64,000 nt of DNA, taken from contig NZ_CP061813.1 in NCBI RefSeq assembly GCF_014784055.1, forward strand, positions 2,242,001-2,306,000, read 5' to 3'. The position numbers were made by a program, and so were the translations under genes. The stretch comes from Polaribacter haliotis (GTDB lineage Bacteria; Bacteroidota; Bacteroidia; Flavobacteriales; Flavobacteriaceae). How positions within the stretch are numbered: the first letter of the stretch is position 1; each line of letters opens with the position of its first letter. The notes under the pieces were generated by a model. The model had not been told where the DNA came from and searched no databases. It saw only the letters and a list, made by a program, of their open reading frames with translations. Shown piece by piece: positions 8,528 through 19,000 of the stretch.

Positions 8528-9238
8528 ATGCAATACAAGAGAATTCTTTTAAAATTAAGTGGAGAAGCTTTAATGGGCGATAGACAATATGGAATAGATC
8601 CTAAACGTCTTGCGGAATATGCTAAAGAAATTAAAGAAGTAGTCGAAAAAGGAATTGAAGTTGCCATTGTAATTGGTGGTGGAAATATCTTTAGAGGCGT
8701 TGCTGGCGCTGCAAATGGTATGGATCGAGTTCAAGGAGATCATATGGGAATGTTAGCAACTTGTATAAATGGTTTGGCATTGCAAAGTGCTTTAGAAGAT
8801 GCAGATGTAAAAACAAGGTTACAAACTGCTTTAGAAATTAAAGAAGTTGCAGAACCTTATATTAAAAGAAAAGCAATTCGTCATTTAGAAAAAGGACGCG
8901 TTGTTATTTTTGGAGCAGGAACAGGAAATCCATATTTTACAACTGATACAGCTGCAGTTTTAAGAGCAATTGAAATTGATGCAGATGCCATTTTAAAAGG
9001 AACTCGTGTAAATGGAATTTACAATGCAGATCCTGAGAAAGATAAAAATGCTGTAAAATTTGAAACTATTACTTTCAAAGAAGTTATAGAAAAAGGCTTA
9101 AAAGTAATGGATATGACAGCATTTACTTTAAGTGAAGAAAACAATTTGCCAATTATTGTTTTTGATATGAATACCAATGGAAATTTACTGAAATTAGTTT
9201 CTGGAGAAAAAATTGGTACTATTGTTGATTCTAAATAA
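8528..9238 (+). CDS. pyrH: UMP kinase (uridylate kinase)
   Basis: This encodes 236 aa. Motifs are [13 protein letters not shown] at the N-terminus (phosphate-binding Lys), [33 protein letters not shown], and [22 protein letters not shown] followed by the [19 protein letters not shown] segment. It phosphorylates UMP to UDP in pyrimidine nucleotide synthesis and belongs to the amino acid kinase fold. It is followed after 25 bases by frr, the conserved bacterial order. Confidence 0.97.
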   Translation: MQYKRILLKLSGEALMGDRQYGIDPKRLAEYAKEIKEVVEKGIEVAIVIGGGNIFRGVAGAANGMDRVQGDHMGMLATCINGLALQSALEDADVKTRLQTALEIKEVAEPYIKRKAIRHLEKGRVVIFGAGTGNPYFTTDTAAVLRAIEIDADAILKGTRVNGIYNADPEKDKNAVKFETITFKEVIEKGLKVMDMTAFTLSEENNLPIIVFDMNTNGNLLKLVSGEKIGTIVDSK

Positions 9239-9263
9239 TAAAAATCTTTAAAAAATACTGAAG

Positions 9264-9818
9264 ATGAACGAAGAAATTGAGTTTATATTAGACACTGCCA
9301 AAGAAGCTATGGAAAAAGCAATGGCGCACTTAGAAAAAGAATTACGTACAATTAGAGCTGGTAAAGCAACACCATCTATGTTAGGAACTGTTATGGTAGA
9401 TTATTATGGTTCACAGACTCCATTAAGCCAAGTTGCGAACGTAAATACACCAGATCCAAGAACATTAAGTGTGCAGCCTTGGGAAAAGAATATGTTACAA
9501 CCTATTGAGAAAGCAATTCAAATTGCGAACCTAGGTTTAAACCCAATGAATAATGGTGATATTATTATGATAAATGTACCACCATTAACAGAAGAACGTA
9601 GAATAAATTTAGCAAAACAAGCGAAAGCAGAAGCTGAAGATGCGAAAGTTGGAATTAGAAATGCACGTAAAGATGCAAATAATGATACTAAAAAATTAGA
9701 CATTTCAGACGATTTAAAGAAAATCGTAGAAGATGATGTTCAGAAATTAACAGACGCATTCGTAAAGAAAACAGAAGAAATACTTTCTGTTAAAGAAGAA
9801 GAAATAATGAAAATTTAA
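9264..9818 (+). CDS. frr: Ribosome recycling factor
   Basis: This encodes 184 aa. It contains HLEKELRTIRAGKATPSML, VDYYGSQTPLSQVANV, and the VPPLTEERRINLAKQAKAEAE motif of the long helical domain. RRF works with EF-G to split post-termination ribosomes. It is co-transcribed with pyrH and ends at a strong terminator. Confidence 0.97.
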   Translation: MNEEIEFILDTAKEAMEKAMAHLEKELRTIRAGKATPSMLGTVMVDYYGSQTPLSQVANVNTPDPRTLSVQPWEKNMLQPIEKAIQIANLGLNPMNNGDIIMINVPPLTEERRINLAKQAKAEAEDAKVGIRNARKDANNDTKKLDISDDLKKIVEDDVQKLTDAFVKKTEEILSVKEEEIMKI

Positions 9819-9834
9819 TGTTTTCTAAAAAATA

Positions 9835-9869
9835 AAAAAGAGTGTTTTCTAAAACACTCTTTTTTTTTG
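9835..9869 (+). terminator. Intrinsic terminator after frr
   Basis: The inverted repeat AAAAGAGTGTTTT-CT-AAAACACTCTTTT is followed by a long T run. Confidence 0.9.
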
Positions 9870-9898
9870 CTCCTACCTTTCTAATTTAGTTACCTTTG
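9866..9898 (+). promoter_or_regulatory. Promoter of the RND/MMPL transporter gene
   Basis: TTG at 9867-9869 sits at the end of the preceding terminator's T run. TACCTTTG at 9891-9898 follows after 21 bases. Both fit the Bacteroidota promoter consensus, and the ATG is 17 bases downstream. Confidence 0.65.
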
Positions 9899-9914
9899 CT
9901 ATAAATACTTTTTA

Positions 9915-12293
9915 ATGAATTTCTGGACAAAAGCAGCGGGTCTAATTCTACGAAACCGCTATTTAGTTTTATTAATAATAGCTATAATAACTGGTTTATT
10001 AGCATCCCAAATGAAGTATATGAAATTTTCATATACAGAAGCAAACTTGTTACCAGAAGATCATATTGCAAACGTAGAATACAATAAATTTCTTGAAATT
10101 TTCGGTGAAGAAGGGAATTTAGTAATTCTAGGAGTGAAGGATTCAACCGTTTTTACACCTGAAAAATTTAATGCTTGGAATAAATTAGTCGAACAATTCG
10201 ACGAAAGAGACGAAATTGATTTTACCATTTCTATTGCTGACGTTCAAAAATTGAAAGCAGATAGAAAAAAACGAAAATTTGTTTTAGAACCTTTATACGA
10301 AAAAAATCCAACTACTACAGAAGAAGTAAATGCGATAAAAAAACAGCTTTTCGAGAAGCTTCCATTTTATGATAATCTTCTTTATAACAAAGAAACAGGA
10401 ACTTTACAAACTGCTATTTACATTAAAAAAGAAATTATAAATACGCCAAAACGTAGAGATTTTATTTTTGATGTTTTAATTCCTGCAATCAAAAAATTCG
10501 AAAAAGAAAACAACTTAGATGTTCGTGTTTCTGGAATGCCTTATATAAGAACGCTAAATGCACAAAACATTCAAGATGAAATAATTCTTTTTGTTGTTGG
10601 AGCTTTGGGAATTACCGCACTTATTTTCTTCTTTTTCTTTCGTTCTTTTAGAGCAACTTTTATTACACTTTTAGTCGTTTTAATTGGAGTTATTTGGGCA
10701 TTTGGCTTTATTGGTTTATTTCGATATGAAATAACTGTTTTATCAGCTTTAATTCCACCTTTAATTATTGTAATTGGAGTTCCCAATGCTGTTTTTCTTA
10801 TTAATAAATATCAGCAAGAAATAAAAAAACACGGTCAGCAAGCAAAAGCATTACAACGTGTAATTGCTAAAATTGGTAATGCTACTTTAATGACAAATAT
10901 TACAACTGCGTCTGGTTTTGCAACCTTTGTTTTTGTAAAAAGTAACTTACTGCGTGAATTCGGAATTTTAGCTTCCGTAAATATTATTAGCATTTTCATT
11001 TTGGCATTGTTAATCATTCCGATTATTTACAGTTTTATGCCACTTCCAAAGAAAAAACATTTGAATCATCTTGAAAAAAGATGGATAGAGAATGTAGTAG
11101 ATTGGATGGAGAAAATGGTTAGAAACCAAAGAATTACGATATACTTTACCACAGTTGTTGTAATTGTTTTGGGAATTATTGGTGTGTATATGATTCGTGT
11201 TTCTGGTAGTTTGATTGAAGACATGCCTAAGAAAATGGATTTCTATAAAGATATTAAATTCTTCGAAAAAGAGTTTGGTGGAATTATGCCATTAGAAATC
11301 TTAATCGACACAAAAAAGGATAAAGGTGTTATGAAACTTTCCACTTTAAAAAAGATGGAAAAACTAAATGAAGCCATTGAGACTTTTCCTGAATTATCGA
11401 AACCAATTTCTGTTGTAAACTTAGTTAAATATTCTAAACAAGCATACTATAAAGGGAATCCAAAATATTATCAACTACCAACATCACAAGAACAAAGTTA
11501 TATATTTTCGTATACCAAAAATTCTAATAACGATGCTGGCATGCTTAAAACATTTGTAGATTCTACTGGACGTTATGCTAGAATTACTACTTTTATGAAA
11601 GATATTGGTACAGACAAAATGGACGTTATTCAGGAACGTTTAAAAGCTGTAATTGCCAAAGAATTTCCTTCAGATAAATATTCGGTTTCGTTAACTGGAA
11701 AAGCATTGGTTTTTATAAAAGGAACCAATTATTTGATTAAAAATTTAGTAATTTCTTTATCCTTAGCTATTTTATTAATTGCCATTTTTATGGCTTGGAT
11801 GTTTCGATCGCCACAAATGATTTTAATTTCCTTAATTCCAAATATGCTTCCACTCCTAATTACTGCAGGATTAATGGGGTTTTTGAATATTCCTATAAAA
11901 CCATCTACAATTTTAGTTTTTAGTATTGCTTTTGGTATTTCTGTGGATGACACCATTCACTTTTTGGCAAAATACAGGCAGGAATTAATTGCCAATAAAT
12001 GGAAAATAAAACCTTCTGTCTATGCTGCTTTACGTGAAACTGGAGTAAGTATGTTTTATACTTCCATTGTATTATTTTTCGGTTTCTTGGTATTTACTTT
12101 ATCAAGTTTTGGAGGAACAATTGCTTTGGGTGGTTTGGTTTCTGTAACGCTTTTATTAGCTATGGTTTCTAACTTGTTACTATTACCTTCATTATTGTTA
12201 ACTTTTGAAAAGAAAATAGCAAATAAGAAGGTGTTTAAGGAACCTGCAATGAAGATTTTTCCGCAGAATGAAGAGGAGGAATCGAAGAAATAA
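9915..12293 (+). CDS. RND-superfamily transporter of the MMPL type
   Basis: This encodes 792 aa with twelve predicted membrane helices in two homologous halves, each with one helix, a large periplasmic loop and five helices. The second half carries the family motif FGISVDDTIHFLAKYR, with charged residues likely used for proton coupling. The equivalent place in the first half reads VIGVPNAVFLINKYQ and lacks the acidic pair, so the halves are asymmetric. Homologues export lipids or hydrophobic compounds, and in some bacteria hopanoids. The substrate is not predictable here. It is a single gene with its own promoter and terminator. Confidence 0.85.
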   Translation: MNFWTKAAGLILRNRYLVLLIIAIITGLLASQMKYMKFSYTEANLLPEDHIANVEYNKFLEIFGEEGNLVILGVKDSTVFTPEKFNAWNKLVEQFDERDEIDFTISIADVQKLKADRKKRKFVLEPLYEKNPTTTEEVNAIKKQLFEKLPFYDNLLYNKETGTLQTAIYIKKEIINTPKRRDFIFDVLIPAIKKFEKENNLDVRVSGMPYIRTLNAQNIQDEIILFVVGALGITALIFFFFFRSFRATFITLLVVLIGVIWAFGFIGLFRYEITVLSALIPPLIIVIGVPNAVFLINKYQQEIKKHGQQAKALQRVIAKIGNATLMTNITTASGFATFVFVKSNLLREFGILASVNIISIFILALLIIPIIYSFMPLPKKKHLNHLEKRWIENVVDWMEKMVRNQRITIYFTTVVVIVLGIIGVYMIRVSGSLIEDMPKKMDFYKDIKFFEKEFGGIMPLEILIDTKKDKGVMKLSTLKKMEKLNEAIETFPELSKPISVVNLVKYSKQAYYKGNPKYYQLPTSQEQSYIFSYTKNSNNDAGMLKTFVDSTGRYARITTFMKDIGTDKMDVIQERLKAVIAKEFPSDKYSVSLTGKALVFIKGTNYLIKNLVISLSLAILLIAIFMAWMFRSPQMILISLIPNMLPLLITAGLMGFLNIPIKPSTILVFSIAFGISVDDTIHFLAKYRQELIANKWKIKPSVYAALRETGVSMFYTSIVLFFGFLVFTLSSFGGTIALGGLVSVTLLLAMVSNLLLLPSLLLTFEKKIANKKVFKEPAMKIFPQNEEEESKK

Positions 12294-12337
12294 TTTGTTT
12301 CTAGAGTCTTCTAATTATTTTTTTAAAGAATATACAT

Positions 12338-12369
12338 AAAACCCTTTAAGTAATACTTAAAGGGTTTAA
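12338..12369. terminator. Bidirectional terminator between the transporter and LRR genes
   Basis: A strong inverted repeat (AAACCCTTTAAGTA, AT, TACTTAAAGGGTTT region) lies between two convergent genes, with A/T flanks on both sides. Confidence 0.75.
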
Positions 12370-12386
12370 ATTGTTACTTTGTCTTT

Positions 12387-15300
12387 TTACTTTTTTATTA
12401 TTCTTTTTACAATTTTCCCATTTTCGCTATTAATATTTAAAAAATAAATTCCTTTTGATAAATCAGAAACATCTATTGCATTTTCAGGATTTCTTATCAC
12501 CTTTACTTTTTTGCCTAAAACATTAAATATCATAATAGTACTGATTTTTAAATTATCTGAATTTTTAATTTGTAATATATCGTTTACAGGGTTTGGATAA
12601 AATGATATTTTTTGTACAATCACATTATCAGCATTTAAAGCACCACAATTTGTATTGTATGATGTTGTAGTATCTTTTTGCCAATCAAGTTTTGCTTCAG
12701 CTTTAGCTACATCATCAACTTTAATACAACTTAAAGCATTATTAAATTTTGTATTTACTACAATAATTGCTTCATTATTTCCATTTCTTAAATTTAAATC
12801 GGTTAATTTATTAGACTCTAAAGTCACAAATTCTAATTTGGTATGCTTGCTTAAATCTAATTTTTGTAAATTATTATTTGTTAAAAATATATCTCTTAAT
12901 TCTAAGTTATTTGATAAATCTAAATTCTCAAGATATACATCAAAAAAATTAATATGGGTTAATAATGTGTTTTTTGTTAAATCTATATTTTGTAACTCTA
13001 ATTCGCCTGCATATAATTGAGTAAGTTTTAAATTTTTGGTTACGTCTAATACTTTAAGACCAGAAGTGGTAACATTTAAAATTTCTAAATTTAAAAGATT
13101 GCCAATATCTAAAGTAGCTAAATCTGTTGTAGCTAAATTTAGATTAATTAAATTGGTTAAAGTATTAATATTTATTGGTGTTATTTTATTGCCCCTTAAA
13201 TTTAAGTACTCTAAATTAGGATACAAAGCACCATTAAAACTTGATAAATTATTGGTATTAAGGTTTAAAATTTTTAAAATTTGCTTGTTAGGTATATCTA
13301 TACTCGTAATTGAATTGTTAGTAACCGTAAGACTAACTAAAGCTGTATTTGTTAATAAATCTATAGAAGATAATCCCATTCTATCTAAACGTAATAATTT
13401 TAAATTTGGAGAAGTTTTTACATCAACAGTAAGTTTAGCTGAGTTACTAATTTCTAAATTTTCTAAATTTGAAGCTTCACTAAGATTTAAACTTTCTAAA
13501 TTTACATGACCATTTAATGCCAAAGTTTTAAGTGCACTATTATTTTGTAATTTTATTTCTAATAAAGTATTATCGAAAGTATTAGATTGGTAACTTTCTA
13601 GTTTTTGCAAACCAGATAAATCAACACTAATTACTGGGTTAAAATGAACTTGTAAATCTTTTAAATTATCAAATTCTGTTATTCCTTTTAAACTAACAAT
13701 GCCTCTATTATTTAAGTTTAACTCTTCAATTTTTAATGCTTCAGATTTTAAGATGTAGCCATTGTAAACATCATCAAAACCGAGATTAACTAATGCATAT
13801 TCAAAATTTTGATCTTCTATTTTTATTGGTGTTCCTAAATTATTTGAAGTTTGAAAGCCACAATTACTATTAAATACTGAATTAGCATCCACATCTGTAA
13901 AATTAGCAACTGCATAAGCTACATCGTCTACTTGTACACAAGTCAGATTTGGTGCATTTAATAGCTCTATAGTAGAGGCCACTTTATTAAAACCATTATT
14001 TAAGTTAACTTTTTCTAAATTAGTAATATTTTTAGCATATAAAATAGTAATTGGACAATTACCAAAATCTAATTCTTTTATAAAAATATTATCATTTATA
14101 CTAAAAGTGCCTAATTTTTCATTTTTACTAACATCTATATTTTCTAATTTATTTGAATTTACGTATACTTCTTCCAATAAAGTATTTTTTGTTATATCTA
14201 AAGCATCTATTGAGTTATTATTTGCATATAAATATATCAATTTCAGATTGTTAGTAACATCTAATCTAGAAAAATCACAATTTTCTATATTTAATCTTTC
14301 TAAATCTAAAAAAGCATTTGTATTTATTGTATTGCCTATTTTACTACCTGCTATGTCTAAACCCTTAAGTTTTGTTAATCCGTTTATATTAAGTACTGTA
14401 AAATCTACCTTTTGATTATTTACATTTATAGTTTCTAAATTAGTTAAAGCAGTTGCATCAAAAGACGAAAAATTATTTTGAGATAAATTTATAGATTCTA
14501 TACTACTTGGTATTGTAATTGTATTTATATTGTTACTATAAGCACCTAAAGATTTTAATTTTATATTTTTACTTAAATCTAACTGCTGTAAATTGTTACT
14601 GTATATAAAAAAACTCTCTAAAACTACATTTTTAGAAACATCTATTTTTTCTATTTTATTTAAAGCTAAAAAACAACTGGTTAAATTTATATTTTTAGAT
14701 AAATCTATATCTTTAACACTTGTTAAACCAATTTGAAAGTTATCTAAATTTATGCATCCAGATAAATTTGTATAAACAAGAGCATTATTAAAGTTTAAGT
14801 TTAACGACTTTAATTCTGGATTATCTTTTAATAATACTGCTTGTGTAGTTGTATTATTTGCACCAATATATTCTAATTTTTGTAGGCCAGTGAAGTCTAT
14901 TATTTTCACTTGACTATTACTAAAGAGGAATCTTGTTAAATTATTAAAGTATTTAACTCCTTCATAATTAGCTGTAATATAATTTCTTACATTTAGGGAT
15001 TCTATCTTATTAGCGTTAGTTTTTAGTATGTAGCCATCAATAATATCATCAAAACCCATATCTATTAAAGCGAATTCAAAATCTTGATTTGGTATATTTA
15101 TTACTTCTATATAATTACAGTTGCTGTTAAAATTGGCTTTGCTATCTATGTTGCTCCAATTTATTTGAGAATACACTGGGTCATCAACTTGAATGCAGCC
15201 TAAATTAGAGTTATTGGTTAAATCTACAACAGTTAAATTTGTATTATTTCCATTTTTTAGATCTAGTTGCATTAAATTTTGATTGTTAAAAAGACGTAGT

Positions 15301-15908
15301 TGTTTTAGCTTAGTTGCTTTACTTAAATCTAACGAAGCAAACTTATTATTTGGTGCGTATAAATCTTCTAAATTGGAATTTTCACCAAAAATAATTGTGC
15401 CTAAATTATTATTTTGTATAAATAATGATTTTAGTTTTGTATTCTTAGAAATATCTATAGAGGTTAAAGAATTGTTAGCTAAGTTTACAGAAGGTAGGTT
15501 TATAAAAGCTTCAATACCTGTAAGGTTAGTAATACCTTTGTTACTGCCATCTAAAGCAAAATTTACAGCTTCAGCTTCAGTAATTTGTATTTCATCATCA
15601 TTATTTGTATTTATTGCTGGTTCTGCTAAAAGCGCATTTTTTAAAAGAATATCTGGTATTTTTACAATTTCAGAACTAAGAGACGTAGATTTTTTGTAAG
15701 TTAGGTTACTTATTGTTTTTTTATTTTGTTGCTTATTTATCTCTCTATATTTTATAGCATCTTTGTAAGTTATAGTTCCATCAAATCCATTATTGTCAAA
15801 CCCTTTTTCTATTAGTTCTTTCTCTAAGTTTTTATCTATAATTGTTAATTCTTGACAATAAATATTTATTGTCAAAAAAAGTATTGGTAATAGTAATTTT
15901 CTTTTCAT
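12387..15908 (-). CDS. Large secreted leucine-rich-repeat protein with T9SS sorting domain
   Basis: This encodes 1173 aa. The signal peptide is MKRKLLLPILFLTINIYCQ. The body consists of about 21-residue repeats of the pattern LxxLDLSKNxxLxxLxxxxN. It is split into blocks by internalin-type caps at about residues 82, 271 and 694 (IPNQDFEFALIDMGFDD; IEDQNFEYALVNLGFDD). Each block closes with a Cys-flanked segment (NLTCVQVDD ... FNSNCG; NALSCIKVDD ... YNTNCG), likely a disulfide-capped C-terminus. The last about 75 residues are a type A T9SS sorting domain (FYPNPVNDILQIKNSDN ... LSKGIYFLNI). It is predicted to be exported and surface-attached, probably for binding or adhesion. The ligand is unknown. 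Confidence 0.88.
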   Translation of the reverse strand: MKRKLLLPILFLTINIYCQELTIIDKNLEKELIEKGFDNNGFDGTITYKDAIKYREINKQQNKKTISNLTYKKSTSLSSEIVKIPDILLKNALLAEPAINTNNDDEIQITEAEAVNFALDGSNKGITNLTGIEAFINLPSVNLANNSLTSIDISKNTKLKSLFIQNNNLGTIIFGENSNLEDLYAPNNKFASLDLSKATKLKQLRLFNNQNLMQLDLKNGNNTNLTVVDLTNNSNLGCIQVDDPVYSQINWSNIDSKANFNSNCNYIEVINIPNQDFEFALIDMGFDDIIDGYILKTNANKIESLNVRNYITANYEGVKYFNNLTRFLFSNSQVKIIDFTGLQKLEYIGANNTTTQAVLLKDNPELKSLNLNFNNALVYTNLSGCINLDNFQIGLTSVKDIDLSKNINLTSCFLALNKIEKIDVSKNVVLESFFIYSNNLQQLDLSKNIKLKSLGAYSNNINTITIPSSIESINLSQNNFSSFDATALTNLETINVNNQKVDFTVLNINGLTKLKGLDIAGSKIGNTINTNAFLDLERLNIENCDFSRLDVTNNLKLIYLYANNNSIDALDITKNTLLEEVYVNSNKLENIDVSKNEKLGTFSINDNIFIKELDFGNCPITILYAKNITNLEKVNLNNGFNKVASTIELLNAPNLTCVQVDDVAYAVANFTDVDANSVFNSNCGFQTSNNLGTPIKIEDQNFEYALVNLGFDDVYNGYILKSEALKIEELNLNNRGIVSLKGITEFDNLKDLQVHFNPVISVDLSGLQKLESYQSNTFDNTLLEIKLQNNSALKTLALNGHVNLESLNLSEASNLENLEISNSAKLTVDVKTSPNLKLLRLDRMGLSSIDLLTNTALVSLTVTNNSITSIDIPNKQILKILNLNTNNLSSFNGALYPNLEYLNLRGNKITPININTLTNLINLNLATTDLATLDIGNLLNLEILNVTTSGLKVLDVTKNLKLTQLYAGELELQNIDLTKNTLLTHINFFDVYLENLDLSNNLELRDIFLTNNNLQKLDLSKHTKLEFVTLESNKLTDLNLRNGNNEAIIVVNTKFNNALSCIKVDDVAKAEAKLDWQKDTTTSYNTNCGALNADNVIVQKISFYPNPVNDILQIKNSDNLKISTIMIFNVLGKKVKVIRNPENAIDVSDLSKGIYFLNINSENGKIVKRIIKK
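12401..12600 (-). repeat. Sorting-domain cassette, copy 1
   Basis: This stretch, coding for the T9SS C-terminal domain, is almost identical to 16106-16305 with only about half a dozen mismatches in 200 bases. The rest of the two LRR genes is much more divergent. This indicates recent duplication or gene conversion of the tail. Confidence 0.85.
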
Positions 15909-15977
15909 TGCTTTTGGTTTTAATTAATTTTATGTTAAAATAATTTTATAAAACTATGATTAGTTCAAGAAGTTATC

Positions 15978-15986
15978 AATACCTAC
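15978..15986 (-). promoter_or_regulatory. Shared upstream motif of the LRR genes, copy 1
   Basis: On the minus strand GTAGGTATT lies 70-78 bases upstream of the start of the 1173-aa LRR gene. It is preceded 22 bases earlier by a second GGTATT (near 16004). The same GTAGGTATT core occurs 53-61 bases upstream of the 2451-aa LRR gene. It may be a regulator site; no regulator is identified. Confidence 0.35.
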
Positions 15987-16040
15987 AAATAAGTAATTTA
16001 ATACCCACCTTTTTTTTATCAATAAGAATATTACAACATA

Positions 16041-16072
16041 AAAAGCCAGTATCTTAATAAATACTGGCTTTA
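16041..16072 (-). terminator. Terminator of the 2451-aa LRR gene
   Basis: On the minus strand AAAGCCAGTAT, a short loop and ATACTGGCTTT are followed by T residues, 20 bases after the stop codon. It separates the two LRR genes into independent units. Confidence 0.85.
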
Positions 16073-16091
16073 AAAATCAAAAAAACTATTA

Positions 16092-19000
16092 CTACTTTTT
16101 AACGATTCTTTTTACAATTTTCCCGTTTTCGCTATTAATATTTAAAAAATAAATTCCTTTTGATAAATCAGAAACATCTATTGCATTTTCTGGATTTCGT
16201 ATCACCTTTACTTTTTTGCCTAACACATTAAATATCATAATAGTACTGATTTTTAAATTATCTGAATTTTTAATTTGTAATAAGTCGTTTACAGGGTTTG
16301 GATAGAGTTTTATTTTGTCAGAAAATGACACATCTTCTGTATTTAAGGTAGCGTCATAATTTAAAGTAATTCTTTCTGTTTCTATTGTTAAACCAGTAAT
16401 TACTGTGTTAGATACTACGCAATAATAAAAGGCGGCATCTGAACTTGTAGCATCTTTAATTTCATAAGTACTATTGGTTGCATCAGTAATTGGACTCCAA
16501 TTTTTATACCATTGATAAGTATTATTGGTTCCACTCACAACAGCTTCTAGTGTTTTATCAAAACCATCGCCAAAATCAATTGCTTCTTCTACTCCTACTT
16601 TTGCTTGAGTTGAGTAACTAAATGTTTGTAAATTTTGATAATTTGTAAACTCATCTTCAAAATCTCCAAACTGAAACTTGTTACTATTAACATATAAACT
16701 TGTTAAATTTGTAGCATTTGTAAAATCTGGTAAGTTACCTTCAATTTCGTTATTTTGTAGATAGACTGTTTTTAAGGCTAACATATTACTCATTTCTCTT
16801 GGTAAACTTGTAATCTTGTTACTATTTAAATACAAAGTTTCCAGTGAGGTTAAGTTTCCAAAAGTTGCTGGTAAAGCTCCTGAAATTTCATTAGAACTTA
16901 TTTGTAAATTCGTCAACTTGGTTAAATTCCCAATACTGGTTGGTAATTCACCCTTCAATTGATTACTACTCAAAGAAATATTGGTAATGTGTTTACCACC
17001 ATCTACAATTTTAGTAGTTACACCTTGCCATTTTGTAGCATTGTATGGATTATTAATTAAAGCTTTAGCTAAATTACCATTCCAATTGGTGTTATTTCTC
17101 CAATTTGCTCCATCCAAATTATTATACATATCTACCAAAGCTTGCATTTCGTTTTCTGGTATATTATTGTAAGCACTACAATCTTGCCCCCAAACTATGC
17201 TTGGGTAATTTGTTGCATGAGTAGTAGCTTCCCAATCTGAAATTGTATTTTGTGGAACTGCAATACAGTTTAAGTATTGATTGTAAAAACTAAAATCGTT
17301 CCTAAATTGGTTTTCTGAATCATAACTTCTATCAAAAACATTTGGTAAAACACCTATCTTTAGTCCAGTAATTTGGTTACTTGAAACGATTAATGAAGTT
17401 AGATTTACAAGGTTACTAAAATCTAAATTACCTTCTAATTGATTAGAACCTAGTTCTAATCTTTTTAAAGAGGTAAGATTATTAATTTCCGTAGGAATTG
17501 TTTTTAATATATATTCAGAATCTTTTAGTTGACTCGTAAAAGTTAACTGTTCCAAATTACCTAACTCTCCAATTTCTGCAGGAATTTCTGAAATAGCATT
17601 ACTATTTATTTCTAATTCTTTTAATTGAGTTAAATTTTTAATGACAGATGGTATAGTACCATCTAATTGATTAGAATTTAACTCAACTTTAGTAACATGT
17701 TTCTGTCCGTTTATTATAGCTGTTGTAACTCCATACCAAGCACCTACATTTCTTTTTTGGGTTGTATCATTTAACCAAGTAACACCATTATATGATGCAG
17801 ATAAATCGTTTCTCCAATCCATACCTTTTGTATTGTTGTAAATTGCAATTAAAGCATCTCTTTCTAAATCTGGAATAGAATTGTTAGTTACTGCACTACA
17901 ATTATTTGAATAAACTACGCCATTGTCTATTTTGTTATTTTTTTCATTTGCTTCTGATAATTGCCAAGCAACTAATTCATCTGTTGGCACTTCTATACAG
18001 CCTAATGCGTTTCTTTTTGCTGAAAAATTTGAAACAGAATTACCCCCAAAAATTGTAGGTGAAACACCTAATTTTAATTTTTTAATACCATTGTAATTTA
18101 AATATAATGATGTTAAAATTTTTAAATTTTCTAAATTTAAATCACCTTTTATTAGGTTATTATTAAGTCTTAATTCTTTTAGATTTAATAAATTACCAAT
18201 AGTACTTGGTAAACCCTTTAATGAATTACTCGTAACACTTAACTCTTCTAAATTTGTTAAACTACCAATAGTGCTTGGTAAACTTGTTAAACCATTACTA
18301 TCTAAATTTAGTAACTTTAAATTTGTAATATTTCCTATCTCATTTGGTAAAACCATTAATGTTTGGTCTCCTTCATAACAATTACCTGTACATTGACTAT
18401 CTATTATCAATCTTTCTAATTTTGCAAAATTACCAATACCAACAGGTAAACTCGTCAATTCGTTAGACGATAAATTTAGATAAGTTAAATTTGGTAAATC
18501 TCCTATTTCATCTGGTAATTCTGTTAATTTATTATTGTATAAGTGCAGACTTTCCAGCTTACCTAACAAACCAATCTCTTTTGGCAAGCTTGTTATGCTA
18601 CAACTTCTAGTTGGATAATTAGCATCACCTAAATTTAAAACAACTAGTTCTGTTAAATCTTTTATTTCTGACGGTATTGCTCCTTCTACTCCATAAACTT
18701 CTAAATGAATGGAAGTAATATGCTTCTGACCATTTACTAAACCTGTAGTAATTCCTTGCCAAGAACCAACATTACTTAATCCTGAAGGATTAATATCCCA
18801 ATTCGTACCAACCCAAGTCGTACCTTCATCACTAGTATTTGCTCCTCCTCCTGTAGATTTATAAAAAGCAATTAAAGCTTCTCTTTCTTTTTGTGGAACT
18901 CTGTAGCCTGTACAATTATCACTGATAGCAACTCCATTGTCTACTGATAATTGATTAGAACTTTTCCAAGAACTTAATTCAGCTGTTGGTACTTCTACAC

